Below, one piece after another: positions 27,763-36,927 of a DNA stretch of 64,000 bases. The DNA comes from Bog-375 sp049587755. Its GTDB lineage: Bacteria; Acidobacteriota; Terriglobia; Bryobacterales; Bryobacteraceae. Under the pieces are notes generated by a model. The model ran no database searches and was not told the origin of the DNA. It saw only the letters and a list, made by a program, of their open reading frames with translations. Both the position numbers and the translations under genes were made by a program. The DNA lies in NCBI GenBank assembly GCA_049587755.1, contig JBAVEN010000020.1:28741-92740 (forward strand). Direction: 5' to 3'. Within the stretch, counting starts at the first letter, position 1. Each line of letters begins with the position of its first letter.

Positions 27763-28671
27763 ATGATGACGATTGATCGCCGTACATTCCTGACCCGGTC
27801 CGCCGGCCTGGCAGCAGCAGCCGCCATTCCAGCGACAGCCATTGCGGTACGGGCCGCGGTCGCGCGGGAACCGGGCGTGAAACTCAAACTCGGACTGAAC
27901 GCCTACTCCTTTGACGGACCCCTGCGCCAGGGAAGCATGACCCTCACCGATGCGGTCCATTTCTGCGCGCAGCACGGCGTTGACGCGCTGGACGCGACCG
28001 GATACTACTTCCCCGGCTACCCCAACGTGCCGGCCGACGAGTACATTTACAACCTGAAGCGGACTGCCTTCTTGAATGGCGTCGCCATCAGCGGCACCGG
28101 GGTCCGCAATGACTTCGCCGTGGCGGACGAAGCTGCGCGCAGGAACGACGTGCAGATGGTGAAGGACTGGATCGTGGTGGCGAGCAAACTTGGCGCGCCG
28201 GTGATCCGCGTCTTTTCCGGCAAGGCGCGCCCCCCGGGGTATAGCTTTGACCAAGCGCTCGAATGGATGGTGGCCGATTTCAAAGAATGCACAGCGTTCG
28301 GCAAACAGCACGGCGTAACGGTCGCGGTCCAGCAGCACAACGACTTTCTCAAGACGGCAGCCGAGACCATCCGCGTCATTGACGCAGTGGGATCCGACTG
28401 GTTCGGCTGCATTCTGGATATTGGCAGCCTGCGCTCGGGTGACCCATACACCGAGATCGAAAAGCTGGTGCCCTATGCGGTGTCGTGGCAGATCAAGGAG
28501 AACGTCGGCCACGGCGGCAAAGAGGAGCCGGTAGACCTGGCGAGGATCAAAGCGATCATAGACCGCTCCGGCTACCGCGGCTACGTCCCGTTTGAGGCCC
28601 TGGGCGCCGGCGATCCACGGGCGAAGGTGGCGGCCTTCCTGGAGAAGATCCGCGAGGCCTTCGGGTTATAG
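27763..28671 (+). CDS. Tat-exported sugar phosphate isomerase/epimerase-like TIM-barrel protein
   Basis: About 302 residues. A Tat signal (IDRRTFLTRSAG) is followed by a xylose-isomerase-like barrel: LKLGLNAYSF, HGVDALDATGYYFPGY, VAVQQHNDF, ILDIGSLRSGDP, QIKENVG and VPFEALG. ATG 27763 fits an AGGAAAG site 7 bases upstream. Together with the gene before it, it forms a pair of periplasmic carbohydrate enzymes of a kind abundant in Solibacter-like and planctomycete genomes. Substrate not predictable. Confidence 0.8.
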   Translation: MMTIDRRTFLTRSAGLAAAAAIPATAIAVRAAVAREPGVKLKLGLNAYSFDGPLRQGSMTLTDAVHFCAQHGVDALDATGYYFPGYPNVPADEYIYNLKRTAFLNGVAISGTGVRNDFAVADEAARRNDVQMVKDWIVVASKLGAPVIRVFSGKARPPGYSFDQALEWMVADFKECTAFGKQHGVTVAVQQHNDFLKTAAETIRVIDAVGSDWFGCILDIGSLRSGDPYTEIEKLVPYAVSWQIKENVGHGGKEEPVDLARIKAIIDRSGYRGYVPFEALGAGDPRAKVAAFLEKIREAFGL

Positions 28672-28768
28672 CCGCGACCATGCAGCGGCTGGAATTTCCG
28701 TTGGCGTCTTTTACGTGGTGTTATCGATAGCGCCGCGGGATAAGGTAAAGTGCGATGTTGGCGTCCAA

Positions 28769-29233
28769 CTAGCCGAGTGACTCCAGAACTCTTCGCTCCG
28801 CGCCGTCGGGATCGTTCTTCAGCTCGCATCGATCGTCGAATATCATGGTCTGCCCGCTCCGGGCGGCGTAGGGAGCCCACCTGGGAAGACTCGGATGATT
28901 CGGGTCTCCCTTGCGCGCAAAAGCGATCCAGGCATCGCTCATCCTCGCTCCCAGCGCGCGGGCCCGTTCGCCTCCTCCGGTCATCGCTTCGCAACGATCG
29001 GTGTTGTCGAAACAGAAACTCAGCTCCGCGCAGTGGAATGCCATCGGTCTCCCGTCAAGCACCGGCGTCTGCCACGTGAACCAGTAAAGATAGGCCGGCG
29101 CCTTGCCTAGCGCGGCCTTCAACCCGGCCTGCTTCACGGCATTGCCGAGCACCGAGGAAGCCATGATGATGGAGTACAACTCGAAGGGCCGGGCTTTCGG
29201 ATGGCCCAGCCACCCCCCTATCGTAATGCACAT
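28769..29233 (-). pseudogene. C-terminal remnant of a type B carboxylesterase
   Basis: 154 residues on the minus strand match only the end of a para-nitrobenzyl-esterase/carboxylesterase: YLYWFTWQTPVLDGR, the segment around the catalytic His (MAFHCAEL) and DAWIAFARKGDPNHPSLP. The nucleophile GESAG region and the catalytic acid are missing; a stop codon lies about 70 bases upstream in the same frame. A full enzyme has about 500 residues. This is a decayed gene. Confidence 0.7.
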
Positions 29234-29322
29234 CTTCCTCGCGCGCGCCGATTCGCAACCATCGATGAGCGCGTGAACGGAATACTGACCGGCGGCTCAC
29301 GCCAGACGCGGATTTGTGCTTT

Positions 29323-29361
29323 GTAGCCGGGAGCACCGGAATTCGAACCGCTCTCGGCTAC
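29323..29361. repeat. Nested imperfect palindrome
   Basis: Outer arms GTAGCCG (29323-29329) and CGGCTAC (29355-29361) match perfectly; inside, GAGC/GCTC and CGG/CCG also pair around AATTCGAA. The hairpin lies between the esterase remnant and a small membrane protein. It has no T-run, and although its centre resembles a tRNA T-loop, no other tRNA parts are present. Confidence 0.4.
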
Positions 29362-29388
29362 AACCCATTCTTCAAACTTCAGCGGCTC

Positions 29389-29661
29389 TCAGGCATGCCG
29401 TTCGCGATGCTTCGCCTGGTGCGGGCGGAAGAGCAGCACTCCTCCAATGCCCCATACCACCAGGAATACGAACACCACGCCGGTGATCAGCTCGCTGACG
29501 GGGTTGACCAGGGACGGCGGAGTGGGCGCCAAACCGATAGCTAGCGCCACCGCGATCGCCAGGAGGTGCCAGTACCACCGGAAGGTGCCAAAGTGATGCA
29601 GCAGCCAAGCGGGAACTAGGATTGCTGCGGCGAATGCCAGGACAGCCCACATGCTGGACAT
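29389..29661 (-). CDS. Small membrane protein of unknown function
   Basis: 90 residues with three hydrophobic segments: MWAVLAFAAAILVPAWLL, YWHLLAIAVALAIGLAP and ITGVVFVFLVVWGIGGVLLF, ending in a His/Arg-rich tail. ATG 29661 has a GGAGG site upstream on the minus strand. No family recognised. Confidence 0.55.
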   Translation of the reverse strand: MSSMWAVLAFAAAILVPAWLLHHFGTFRWYWHLLAIAVALAIGLAPTPPSLVNPVSELITGVVFVFLVVWGIGGVLLFRPHQAKHRERHA

Positions 29662-29760
29662 GAGTAGCCTCCTGCCGGTATTGTAGCCCCAAACGGCCGG
29701 CCTGAGAATCCGGGGCGCCCGGCGGGTCTGGCGCCCGGCAAATTCAATTTACGGCCAGGG

Positions 29761-30216
29761 CTAAACCGGGCCGGCGGCCTGCCCGGCTTGCGAGCGGTTC
29801 ATGATCTCGTCGGCCAGTTTGTGCGGTTCGTCCACGTTGACCAGCGTCAGCCGGCTGGCTTCGCCGGCGGTTTCAATGGACAGATCGCCTACATCAACCA
29901 CGCGCTGCACCAGCCGTTGTTGCACGCGCACATCCTGGACTTTGGCAAGCTGAATGGTGCGCGTGAATTTGGACACGAGCCCGGTTTCGTAACGCAGCCG
30001 GTCCCCCGTCACCACTGCCCGCGTGGCTTGCCGGCGGACCCAGCGCGCGGCCGGCCAGAGCAATACCAGCGGCGGAAGAATCATGATCCAGTGGTGGGGA
30101 AACTGGCCCTCCCACAAAGCCAGATAGACGATTTCCAAGCCGAGAAACACGATGGCAGCGGCGATGGTGCCGGCCTTCAGGAACTTCATGGTGGGACGAA
30201 TGATAATATCAGGCAC
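29761..30216 (-). CDS. PH-domain (bPH2/DUF304-like) membrane protein
   Basis: 151 residues. Two hydrophobic segments (about 12-33 and 40-55) precede a bacterial PH-like region containing the family pattern of YETGLVSKFTRTIQLAKVQDV and QRVVDVGDLSIETAG. Proteins of this type sit in the inner membrane with the PH fold in the cytoplasm; their ligands are mostly unknown. It is transcribed away from the TIGR03435 gene. Confidence 0.75.
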   Translation of the reverse strand: MPDIIIRPTMKFLKAGTIAAAIVFLGLEIVYLALWEGQFPHHWIMILPPLVLLWPAARWVRRQATRAVVTGDRLRYETGLVSKFTRTIQLAKVQDVRVQQRLVQRVVDVGDLSIETAGEASRLTLVNVDEPHKLADEIMNRSQAGQAAGPV

Positions 30217-30401
30217 GGATGTGTGCTCCCCGAGCGATCATTGTAGCGCGCCCGAGTTCGCAAAGCGGCACGGCGGGGACCGAAGGCCGGGGGGGCTGAT
30301 GTTGCGCCCAGGCTTATAAACGAAATTGCGCTTCAATCGTCCAACACAGAAGGGCCTGGCCCAGTAGAGGGCCCGCGTTTCAATTGGAGAAGATTGCCAG
30401 C

Positions 30402-31415
30402 ATGCTGAAAGCCATAATCCGAATCGGCCTCGCGGTGTTGCCGGCCGCCACTGTCCTGGCGCAGACCACCCCGGACAAGCTGACGTTTGAAGTGGCTTCG
30501 GTGAAGCCCGCCGCGCCGCTAACGCCCGGCAGGATGATGATAACGATGCATGGCGGGCCTGGGACCTCCGATCCCGGGCAAGCGACGTTTTCGAACGTTA
30601 CACAGCGCATGCTGCTGGCCAAAGCCTACGGCATGCAGGACTACCAGATTTCAGGCCCCGGCTGGCTTGATAGCGAACGATACGAGATTGCCGCCAAAGT
30701 CCCGAAAGGCACCACCGAAGAGCAGTTCAAGGTGATGCTGCAAAACCTGCTGGCGGACCGCTTCAAGCTGACCCTGCATCATGAAACCAAGGATCTGCCG
30801 CGATACGTGCTGGTGGTGGCGAAGAATGGGCCGAAGCTGAAGGAATCGGCGCCGCCGCCTCCGGCGCCTGATGGTGGGGCGCCCAAGGATGGCCCTGGGG
30901 CCGGTTACGGCGGTCCGCCTCCGGGTGCCGGGCTCGGTCCACCGCCGGGCCCGCCACCCGGCGAAGGCGGCATGCCTCGCCCGCAAATGGGCAAAGATGG
31001 TTTTCCCCAGTTGCCGCCGGGCGCGGGACGTGGCGGAGTGATCCTGATGATGATGCCGGGTCGCGCCCGCATGATCGGCAACGGCCAGCCCATTTCTAAA
31101 CTCGCCGACGCGTTGGCGCGCCAGTTGGGCCGTCCGGTAACAGATAAGACCGGGCTGACCGGCGCGTACGATTTCACCCTGGACTTCGACCCGGAGGGCT
31201 CGATGGGAGGACGTGGCGGCATGATGATGAGAATGCCCGAAGGTCCGCCGCCGGGAGGCGGTGGGGACGGACCAGCAGCCAATCCGCCCGAGACGGAAGC
31301 AGCGGGCCTCTTCACCGCACTGCAGGAGCAGCTCGGGTTGAAGCTGGAACAGAAAAAGGGACCGCTCGATATGCTCGTCGTCGATCACTCCGAGAAAGTC
31401 CCGGTGGAGAATTGA
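30402..31415 (+). CDS. TIGR03435-family secreted protein
   Basis: About 337 residues from ATG 30402; the TTG at 30384 is unlikely because it precedes the signal peptide. After the cleavable signal (ends AQT) comes the family pattern FEVASVKPAAP, KAYGMQDYQISGPGWLDSERYEIAAK, MLQNLLADRFKLTLHHET and YVLVVAKNGPKL, then a Pro/Gly-rich linker (about 150-205) and a second half ending in LDMLVVDHSEKVP. The family is greatly expanded in Solibacter-type acidobacteria and has no established function. This copy carries an unusually long Pro/Gly/Met-rich insert. Confidence 0.85.
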   Translation: MLKAIIRIGLAVLPAATVLAQTTPDKLTFEVASVKPAAPLTPGRMMITMHGGPGTSDPGQATFSNVTQRMLLAKAYGMQDYQISGPGWLDSERYEIAAKVPKGTTEEQFKVMLQNLLADRFKLTLHHETKDLPRYVLVVAKNGPKLKESAPPPPAPDGGAPKDGPGAGYGGPPPGAGLGPPPGPPPGEGGMPRPQMGKDGFPQLPPGAGRGGVILMMMPGRARMIGNGQPISKLADALARQLGRPVTDKTGLTGAYDFTLDFDPEGSMGGRGGMMMRMPEGPPPGGGGDGPAANPPETEAAGLFTALQEQLGLKLEQKKGPLDMLVVDHSEKVPVEN

Positions 31416-31472
31416 GCGGGCTCTGAACCCGCGTCCGCGACCACCCTCGACTATGCTAGTTTCTTAGAAGGA

Positions 31473-32165
31473 ATGCGACTTTTTCCAGTATTGAAGATCG
31501 CGGCGCCGATTGCCGCCATCTGTCTCGGCGCACAGGGCCAAAATCCGCCAGGCCAAAGCTCCCCCGCCAAGGCCCCGCAAATCGAAATCAGAGGTCTCCC
31601 GCCCAGACCGACTCTGGCCGATTATCCGGACCAGGGACAGGCGGGCAAGGTGACGATTGGGGCCGAGTTCCAGGGACACGCGGTTCCCACGGAGCAAGGA
31701 AATCTGACCACGGAAGACTATGTGGTGGTCGAAACCGGATTCTTCGGCCCGCCAGGTACGCGGATCACACTATCCCCCGACGACTTTACGCTGCGCATCA
31801 ACCAGAAGAAGGTGATGCCCAGCCAGCCATACGGGGTGGTGCTGGGGAACGTCAAAGATCCCGAGTGGGTACCGCCTGAGCCGCCAAAGCCGAAGGAGAA
31901 GAACCTCAGCATTGGCGGAGATGAGGAGGGACAGCAGACGCGAGGTGCGGACAAAGAGCCGCCGTTTCCAGTCAAGGTTCCGCTGGAGGTACAGCGCGCG
32001 TTGAACCTGCGCGTTCAAAAAGCCGCTCTCCCGGAAGGCGACCGCGCTGTTCCCGTGGCAGGACTGGTTTTCTTCCGGTACGGGGGCAAGACCGAGAAGA
32101 TCCATACCATCGAGCTGATTTACACCGGCTCCGCCGGAAAAGCCACCCTCACGCTCGAACCGTAG
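31473..32165 (+). CDS. Secreted protein of unknown function
   Basis: 230 residues with an N-terminal signal (MRLFPVLKIAAPIAAICLG, cleavage near AQG). The mature part is Pro-rich with a strand-rich core (DYVVVETGFFGPPGTRITLSPDDFTLRIN), a charged Pro/Lys linker near residue 130 and a C-terminal IELIYTGSAGKATLTLEP strand. The pattern resembles acidobacterial periplasmic proteins I have no name for. It may be cotranscribed with the TIGR03435 gene 57 bases upstream. Confidence 0.6.
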   Translation: MRLFPVLKIAAPIAAICLGAQGQNPPGQSSPAKAPQIEIRGLPPRPTLADYPDQGQAGKVTIGAEFQGHAVPTEQGNLTTEDYVVVETGFFGPPGTRITLSPDDFTLRINQKKVMPSQPYGVVLGNVKDPEWVPPEPPKPKEKNLSIGGDEEGQQTRGADKEPPFPVKVPLEVQRALNLRVQKAALPEGDRAVPVAGLVFFRYGGKTEKIHTIELIYTGSAGKATLTLEP

Positions 32166-32339
32166 CGAAATCCGGGGCGGCGCCGGCGCCTACCGCCGCA
32201 CAGGGCGTTCCATCGCACCTCCCGCCGCGAAAACGGCTTTCGATTTTAGGGAGCTCCGGCGGACGATTTCCCGGGCGGCGGCGCGAGGTCAACGGCGAAG
32301 GCGAATCACGCGGCGCTTGAGGGGCGCCGAGCGCATGCT

Positions 32340-33905
32340 ATGAATCCGAAACGCGCCATCATCATCGGAGCGGGTCCCGCCGGCTTGACGGCGGCTTACG
32401 AGTTGCTCAGCCGCACCTCGATCAAGCCGATCGTGCTCGAGAAGACCGACCGCGTCGGCGGCATTTGCCGCACCGTTAATTACAAGGGGAACCGGATGGA
32501 CATGGGTGGCCACCGTTTCTTCTCCAAGTCGGATCGCGTAATGGAGTGGTGGCTGCGCATGCTTCCCTTGCAGGCTACGACCGATTCTGCGGCCATCCGA
32601 TACCACGGCAACGAGCGCACGATTCCCGCCAGCGCTGGCCCGGACCCGGCCACCGAGGATCGCGTAATGCTGCTGCGGCGCCGCAAATCCCGCTGCTACT
32701 ATCTGCGCCGCTTCTTCGACTATCCGATTACGCTGAGCGTGGACACATTGATGAAACTCGGTACGTGGCGTGCCTGCAGGATCGGCGCAAGCTATCTCCG
32801 CAGCGTCCTATTTCCGCTCAAGCAGGAGACGACGCTGGAGCAGTTCTTCATTAACCGGTTCGGCGCGGAGCTATACAAGACCTTCTTCAAGTCTTACACC
32901 GAGAAAGTGTGGGGTGTGCCCTGCGCCCAGATCAGCGCGGAGTGGGGCGCCCAACGCATGAAGGGCCTGTCAATCCGGGCGGCATTGGAGCACGCGTTGA
33001 AAAAGGCCTTCCGCATCGGCGACGGCAGCTTGGCGCAAAAGGAGACCGAGACTTCGCTGATTGAGCGGTTTCTATATCCGAAGTTCGGCCCCGGACAGAT
33101 GTGGGAAGAAGTGGCTCGCCGCGTCCTGGAAATGGGCGGCCAGGTTGTTACGGGATATAGTTGCGACCGGCTGACCACCGAAGGCTGGCGGATCAAGTCG
33201 GTCGAAGCCACCAGCGTGGCGACGGGGCTGAAGGTGGCATTCGAGGGCGATTACTTCTTCTCGACCGCGCCGATCCAGGAACTGATGCGTTCTTTAGACG
33301 TGCCGCCGCCGCCCAATGTGCTGGAAGTGTCCGATGGCCTGATTTATCGTGACTTCGCCACCGTCGGCCTGCTAGTACGCTCGCTCAAGATTCACGATGC
33401 CACTGAGCAAGGTAAGAAGCTAATCAGCGATAACTGGATTTACATTCAGGAACCTGGTGTGCGTCTCGGCCGGCTCCAGATCTTCAACAACTGGAGCCCC
33501 TTCCTGGTGGCCGATGCCTCTCAAGTCTGGCTTGGGCTGGAATACTTTTGCAACACATCCGACGAGATCTGGAAGCTGCCCGACGAGCAGATGGCCGCGC
33601 TGGCGAAGGAAGAACTCTCGAGGATCGGCATTATCGACACAGCCGAGGTGCTCGATTGGACGGTTCTGCGCATGGAGAAAGCTTATCCCGCCTATTTCGG
33701 CACCTACTATCGTTTTGCCGAGATCCGGGAACACATCGACCGGTACGAGAACCTGTTTCTGATCGGCCGCAACGGCATGCACCGCTATAATAACCAGGAC
33801 CACTCGATGCTCACCGCGATGATCGCCGTGGACAACATCATCGCAGGCGACACAAGTAAGAACAAGCTATGGGAAGTGAATACCGAGATGGACTACCACG
33901 AGTGA
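32340..33905 (+). CDS. FAD-dependent oxidoreductase, protoporphyrinogen-oxidase/UDP-galactopyranose-mutase-like
   Basis: 521 residues. The N-terminus has the FAD dinucleotide fold GAGPAGLTAAYELL and a downstream GG-containing segment (RVGGICRTVNYKGNRMDMGGHRFFSK) typical of amine-oxidase/protoporphyrinogen-oxidase-like proteins (COG1232). A C-terminal FLIGRNGMHRYNNQDHSM segment closes the FAD site. Homologues often lie in polysaccharide loci with glycosyltransferases, but none is adjacent here. No signal peptide. Confidence 0.8.
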   Translation: MNPKRAIIIGAGPAGLTAAYELLSRTSIKPIVLEKTDRVGGICRTVNYKGNRMDMGGHRFFSKSDRVMEWWLRMLPLQATTDSAAIRYHGNERTIPASAGPDPATEDRVMLLRRRKSRCYYLRRFFDYPITLSVDTLMKLGTWRACRIGASYLRSVLFPLKQETTLEQFFINRFGAELYKTFFKSYTEKVWGVPCAQISAEWGAQRMKGLSIRAALEHALKKAFRIGDGSLAQKETETSLIERFLYPKFGPGQMWEEVARRVLEMGGQVVTGYSCDRLTTEGWRIKSVEATSVATGLKVAFEGDYFFSTAPIQELMRSLDVPPPPNVLEVSDGLIYRDFATVGLLVRSLKIHDATEQGKKLISDNWIYIQEPGVRLGRLQIFNNWSPFLVADASQVWLGLEYFCNTSDEIWKLPDEQMAALAKEELSRIGIIDTAEVLDWTVLRMEKAYPAYFGTYYRFAEIREHIDRYENLFLIGRNGMHRYNNQDHSMLTAMIAVDNIIAGDTSKNKLWEVNTEMDYHE

Positions 33906-33995
33906 TCTGAGGTTCGCGCTGTTTTGCGTTCCGGGTTCATCCCGTGGTGCTCCGCAACTTGTTAGAATCCGAGTTACTCAGTAGTTGGAGGATAG

Positions 33996-34445
33996 ATGAG
34001 AAACATACTCCTTACACTGTTACTTTCAGTTCTTGCGCGGCCAGTGCTTGCTCAAGGCGCTCCGCCGCACGTCACACCTGACCAACCCTACACGGTGGAG
34101 TATTACTACAAGACGCAATGGGGGCATCAGCAGGAATTTCTGCAGCTCTTCCTGAAGAATCACTACCCACTGCTCCGGAAAATCGTCGAGAGTGGCCGCA
34201 TGATCTCGGTGAAAATTGAGACGCCTGCCAACCACATGACCGAGGATGCGCGCTGGGATTACCGCGTTACGATTCGGTTCAAGAACTCGACGGTGGCGAC
34301 CACCGCCAATCCCGACGAAGAGCTCCTGATCAAGCAACTCTGGCCTGACCAGGAGACTTACCAACGCGAAGAGAGACGGCGGTTCGAGATTTTGCTGGCA
34401 CACTGGGATCTTCCGGTGACCGATATCACACCATCGAAGCAGTAG
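33996..34445 (+). CDS. Secreted protein of unknown function
   Basis: 149 residues with a signal peptide (MRNILLTLLLSVLARPVLA, cleavage before QGAPP) and a GGAGG site upstream. The mature part contains YTVEYYYKTQWGHQQEFLQLFLKNHYPLL and a C-terminal EERRRFEILLAHWDLPVTD; the size and pattern suit a dimeric alpha-beta barrel, but this is only an impression. It converges with mutS2. Confidence 0.6.
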   Translation: MRNILLTLLLSVLARPVLAQGAPPHVTPDQPYTVEYYYKTQWGHQQEFLQLFLKNHYPLLRKIVESGRMISVKIETPANHMTEDARWDYRVTIRFKNSTVATTANPDEELLIKQLWPDQETYQREERRRFEILLAHWDLPVTDITPSKQ

Positions 34446-34494
34446 CTCGACGGATCGCTCCAGCCACCGGGATTTCTGCGCGGCAGCTACTGGC

Positions 34495-36903
34495 CTACTC
34501 CCGCAGCTCCACGATGGTGGCTCCGGCGCCGCCTTCCTGCTGTGGCGCCGGGTAGAACCTCGCCACGTGTGGATGGCTGCTGAGCAGCTCCTGAATGGTC
34601 TTGCGCAGCACTCCCATGCCGTGGCCGTGAACGATGCGCACTCGGGAAGCGGTGGCCATCACGGCGCGGTCCAGGAATTCGTCCACCGCATCGCGCGCTT
34701 CCTCGGCGTGGCGTCCGATGACGTTGATTTCCTGGTATGCCGGCGCCAACTGCGGAGCCGGCTTGTACGTCACCCCTTGCGGCAGTTTGCCCGCCGTGCC
34801 ACCCGTTTCCGGGAGCACTTCGATCACGTCGTCCCGCGGAACCTGCAAGCGCAGAAATCCGGCCTCCACTTCGATGCGATCGTTCGCCAGAAAACGCGTC
34901 ACGCGAGCCGGCTCCCGCACATCCTTCAGCCGCACGCGCGCGCCCTCGGCGATCCGCAACGGCTGGATGCGGTCCTGCCGCGAGTCATCCTCGGTGGCGA
35001 GAACGGTGGTTTCAAAATCGTCGCGCAACTCGCGCTTGGCTTTGGCTACCCGCCGCTGCGCGTCCTGCTCGGCCTTGCGGCGCTCACCCGCTTGCGCGAT
35101 CTTCTCGATTGTCTCCCGCGCGTGCTCTTCGAAACGGGCCAGCGCTTCCTCGGTGCGGCGCTCCAGCTCTTTCAGCTTGACGGATTCACGCCGTTCCCAC
35201 TCGCGGGCGATCTCTTTTTCATTGCGTTCCTGGGCGGCCAGTTTCTCGCGCAGGCTTTGTTCCAGAGCCTGAGTTTCGTGCACCCGGCGATCCAACTCGC
35301 TCAGGAATCGCGTCACATCGCGCTCGCGGTCGCTCAGCGCCAGCCGGGCGCGACGCATGATGTCTTCCGGCAGCCCCAGGCGGGTGGCGATTTCCAGACC
35401 CGCCGACTTGCCGGGCAGCCCCAGTTGCAGGTGGAACGTCGGCTCGAAGGTATTCTCGTCGAAGCCCATGGACCCATTGACGACGCCTTCCGTGGACGCG
35501 CCGTAGATCTTGAGCGCCATCAGATGGGTGGAAACCAACGTGAACGCGCCGGCGGTGCGGAAATGGTCCACCACCGCCACGCCCAGAGCGCCGCCCTCCT
35601 CCGGATCGGTCGCTGCGCCCAGTTCGTCGAGCAGCACCAGCGTGCCAGGCGTCACGTCGAGCGCCATTGCGCGGATGTTCGACACGTGCGCCGAAAACGT
35701 GCTGAGGTTTTCCTGGATCGATTGGTAGTCGCCAATATCGGCCAGCACCTGCTCGAAGACCGGGAATTCGGCTTCGGCGGCAGGCACCGGCATCGCGGCT
35801 TGCGCCATCAGGCTGAGCAGTCCTACGGTTTTGAGCGTCACCGTTTTGCCGCCCGTGTTGGGACCGCTGATGAGCAGCGTGCGGCGCTCGCGCGCCAGTT
35901 CCAGGCTGATCGGCACGGGCTTGCGCTGGTGCCGCCGAAGCACGTCTTCGAGCAGCGGATGGCGCGCCTCGCGCAACAGCAGCCGCTCGCCAAAGCGTGG
36001 AATGGCGCAATCGAACTCGATGGCGAACCGCGCCTTGGCGAAGACCAGATCGAGCTGCGCCATTAAGACCAGCGTCTGCCGGATGGAATCCGCGTGGCCG
36101 CGCAGCCGGTCCGTCATCTCCAGCAGGATGCGGTGCACTTCGCGGGCTTCCTCTTCGGCAAGCCGCACCAGTTCGTTGTTCAGATCGATGGTTTCCAGCG
36201 GCTCGACGAACAACGTGTGGCCGCTCGAGCTGGCGCCGTGAATTACCCCATCCAGTTTGCGCCGCTGCCCGGCGATCACCGGCACTACGAAACGCTCATT
36301 GCGGATGGTGACGAATTCCTCCTGCAGGATGCCTTCTTCGCGGTGCGCCTTGAGAAAACGCTCCAGCGATTCCTGGATCGCTTTCTTCTGCCGCTCCATA
36401 TCGCGGCGCAGGCGCGCCAGCGCGACACTGGCGTGATCGGCCACCGTGCCATCGGGCAAGATCTTGCCTTCCAGGTCCTGCAGGAGAGCGCGAAAATCGC
36501 CGATCGATTGCCCCCGCAGCCCCAAGCGCGGAAAGCGTCCGGCTGCTGCTGTGAGCACGGACTTGGCGTCCGCCGCGCGATCCAGCAGCGAAAACAGGTC
36601 GAAGATCTCTTTGGGTTCAAGCCCGGCGCCCTCGATATGTAGTTTCTGCGCCGCCGGCTCCACGTCCGCCAGACCGCCGAAGTCGATGCGGATGGCCGCG
36701 CCGCGGGTGGCCTGCTGCGGGCGCGCCGCGGAGCGCACGTATTCGATAGCTTCTCCGGCTTCGGACAGGTCCTCGATCAGCCGCTCGCGGCCGGTGTGCG
36801 GCGCAGCCTTCTCCAGTTCGCGGCGTCCCATCGGGCTCGCCACGTAACGGCCCACGAGTTGGCGCAGGAGTTCGAATTCAAGCACTTCGGCGCTGGTTTT
36901 CAA
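34495..36903 (-). CDS. mutS2: Endonuclease MutS2
   Basis: 802 residues, the normal size. A lever/clamp region (1-330) is followed by the MutS-type ATPase with Walker A GPNTGGKT at 347-354, Walker B LVLLDELG and the signature STHLMALK. A charged coiled coil (about 520-620) leads to a Smr nuclease domain from about residue 725 with the VRIVHGHGMGVL motif. MutS2 acts on recombination intermediates or collided ribosomes rather than in mismatch repair. It is the last gene of a minus-strand operon and follows the NUDIX gene by 24 bases. Confidence 0.95.
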   Translation of the reverse strand: MKTSAEVLEFELLRQLVGRYVASPMGRRELEKAAPHTGRERLIEDLSEAGEAIEYVRSAARPQQATRGAAIRIDFGGLADVEPAAQKLHIEGAGLEPKEIFDLFSLLDRAADAKSVLTAAAGRFPRLGLRGQSIGDFRALLQDLEGKILPDGTVADHASVALARLRRDMERQKKAIQESLERFLKAHREEGILQEEFVTIRNERFVVPVIAGQRRKLDGVIHGASSSGHTLFVEPLETIDLNNELVRLAEEEAREVHRILLEMTDRLRGHADSIRQTLVLMAQLDLVFAKARFAIEFDCAIPRFGERLLLREARHPLLEDVLRRHQRKPVPISLELARERRTLLISGPNTGGKTVTLKTVGLLSLMAQAAMPVPAAEAEFPVFEQVLADIGDYQSIQENLSTFSAHVSNIRAMALDVTPGTLVLLDELGAATDPEEGGALGVAVVDHFRTAGAFTLVSTHLMALKIYGASTEGVVNGSMGFDENTFEPTFHLQLGLPGKSAGLEIATRLGLPEDIMRRARLALSDRERDVTRFLSELDRRVHETQALEQSLREKLAAQERNEKEIAREWERRESVKLKELERRTEEALARFEEHARETIEKIAQAGERRKAEQDAQRRVAKAKRELRDDFETTVLATEDDSRQDRIQPLRIAEGARVRLKDVREPARVTRFLANDRIEVEAGFLRLQVPRDDVIEVLPETGGTAGKLPQGVTYKPAPQLAPAYQEINVIGRHAEEARDAVDEFLDRAVMATASRVRIVHGHGMGVLRKTIQELLSSHPHVARFYPAPQQEGGAGATIVELRE

Positions 36904-36927
36904 TAGTGGAATCCTTGCCTTGTCGGA

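Noticed and set aside
29323..29361. tRNA T-arm
   Set aside because: Only the loop resembles a T-loop; stem pairing is wrong and no acceptor, D or anticodon arm exists.
34567..36066. Long plus-strand frame opposite mutS2
   Set aside because: mutS2 on the other strand has all expected motifs; this is its shadow.
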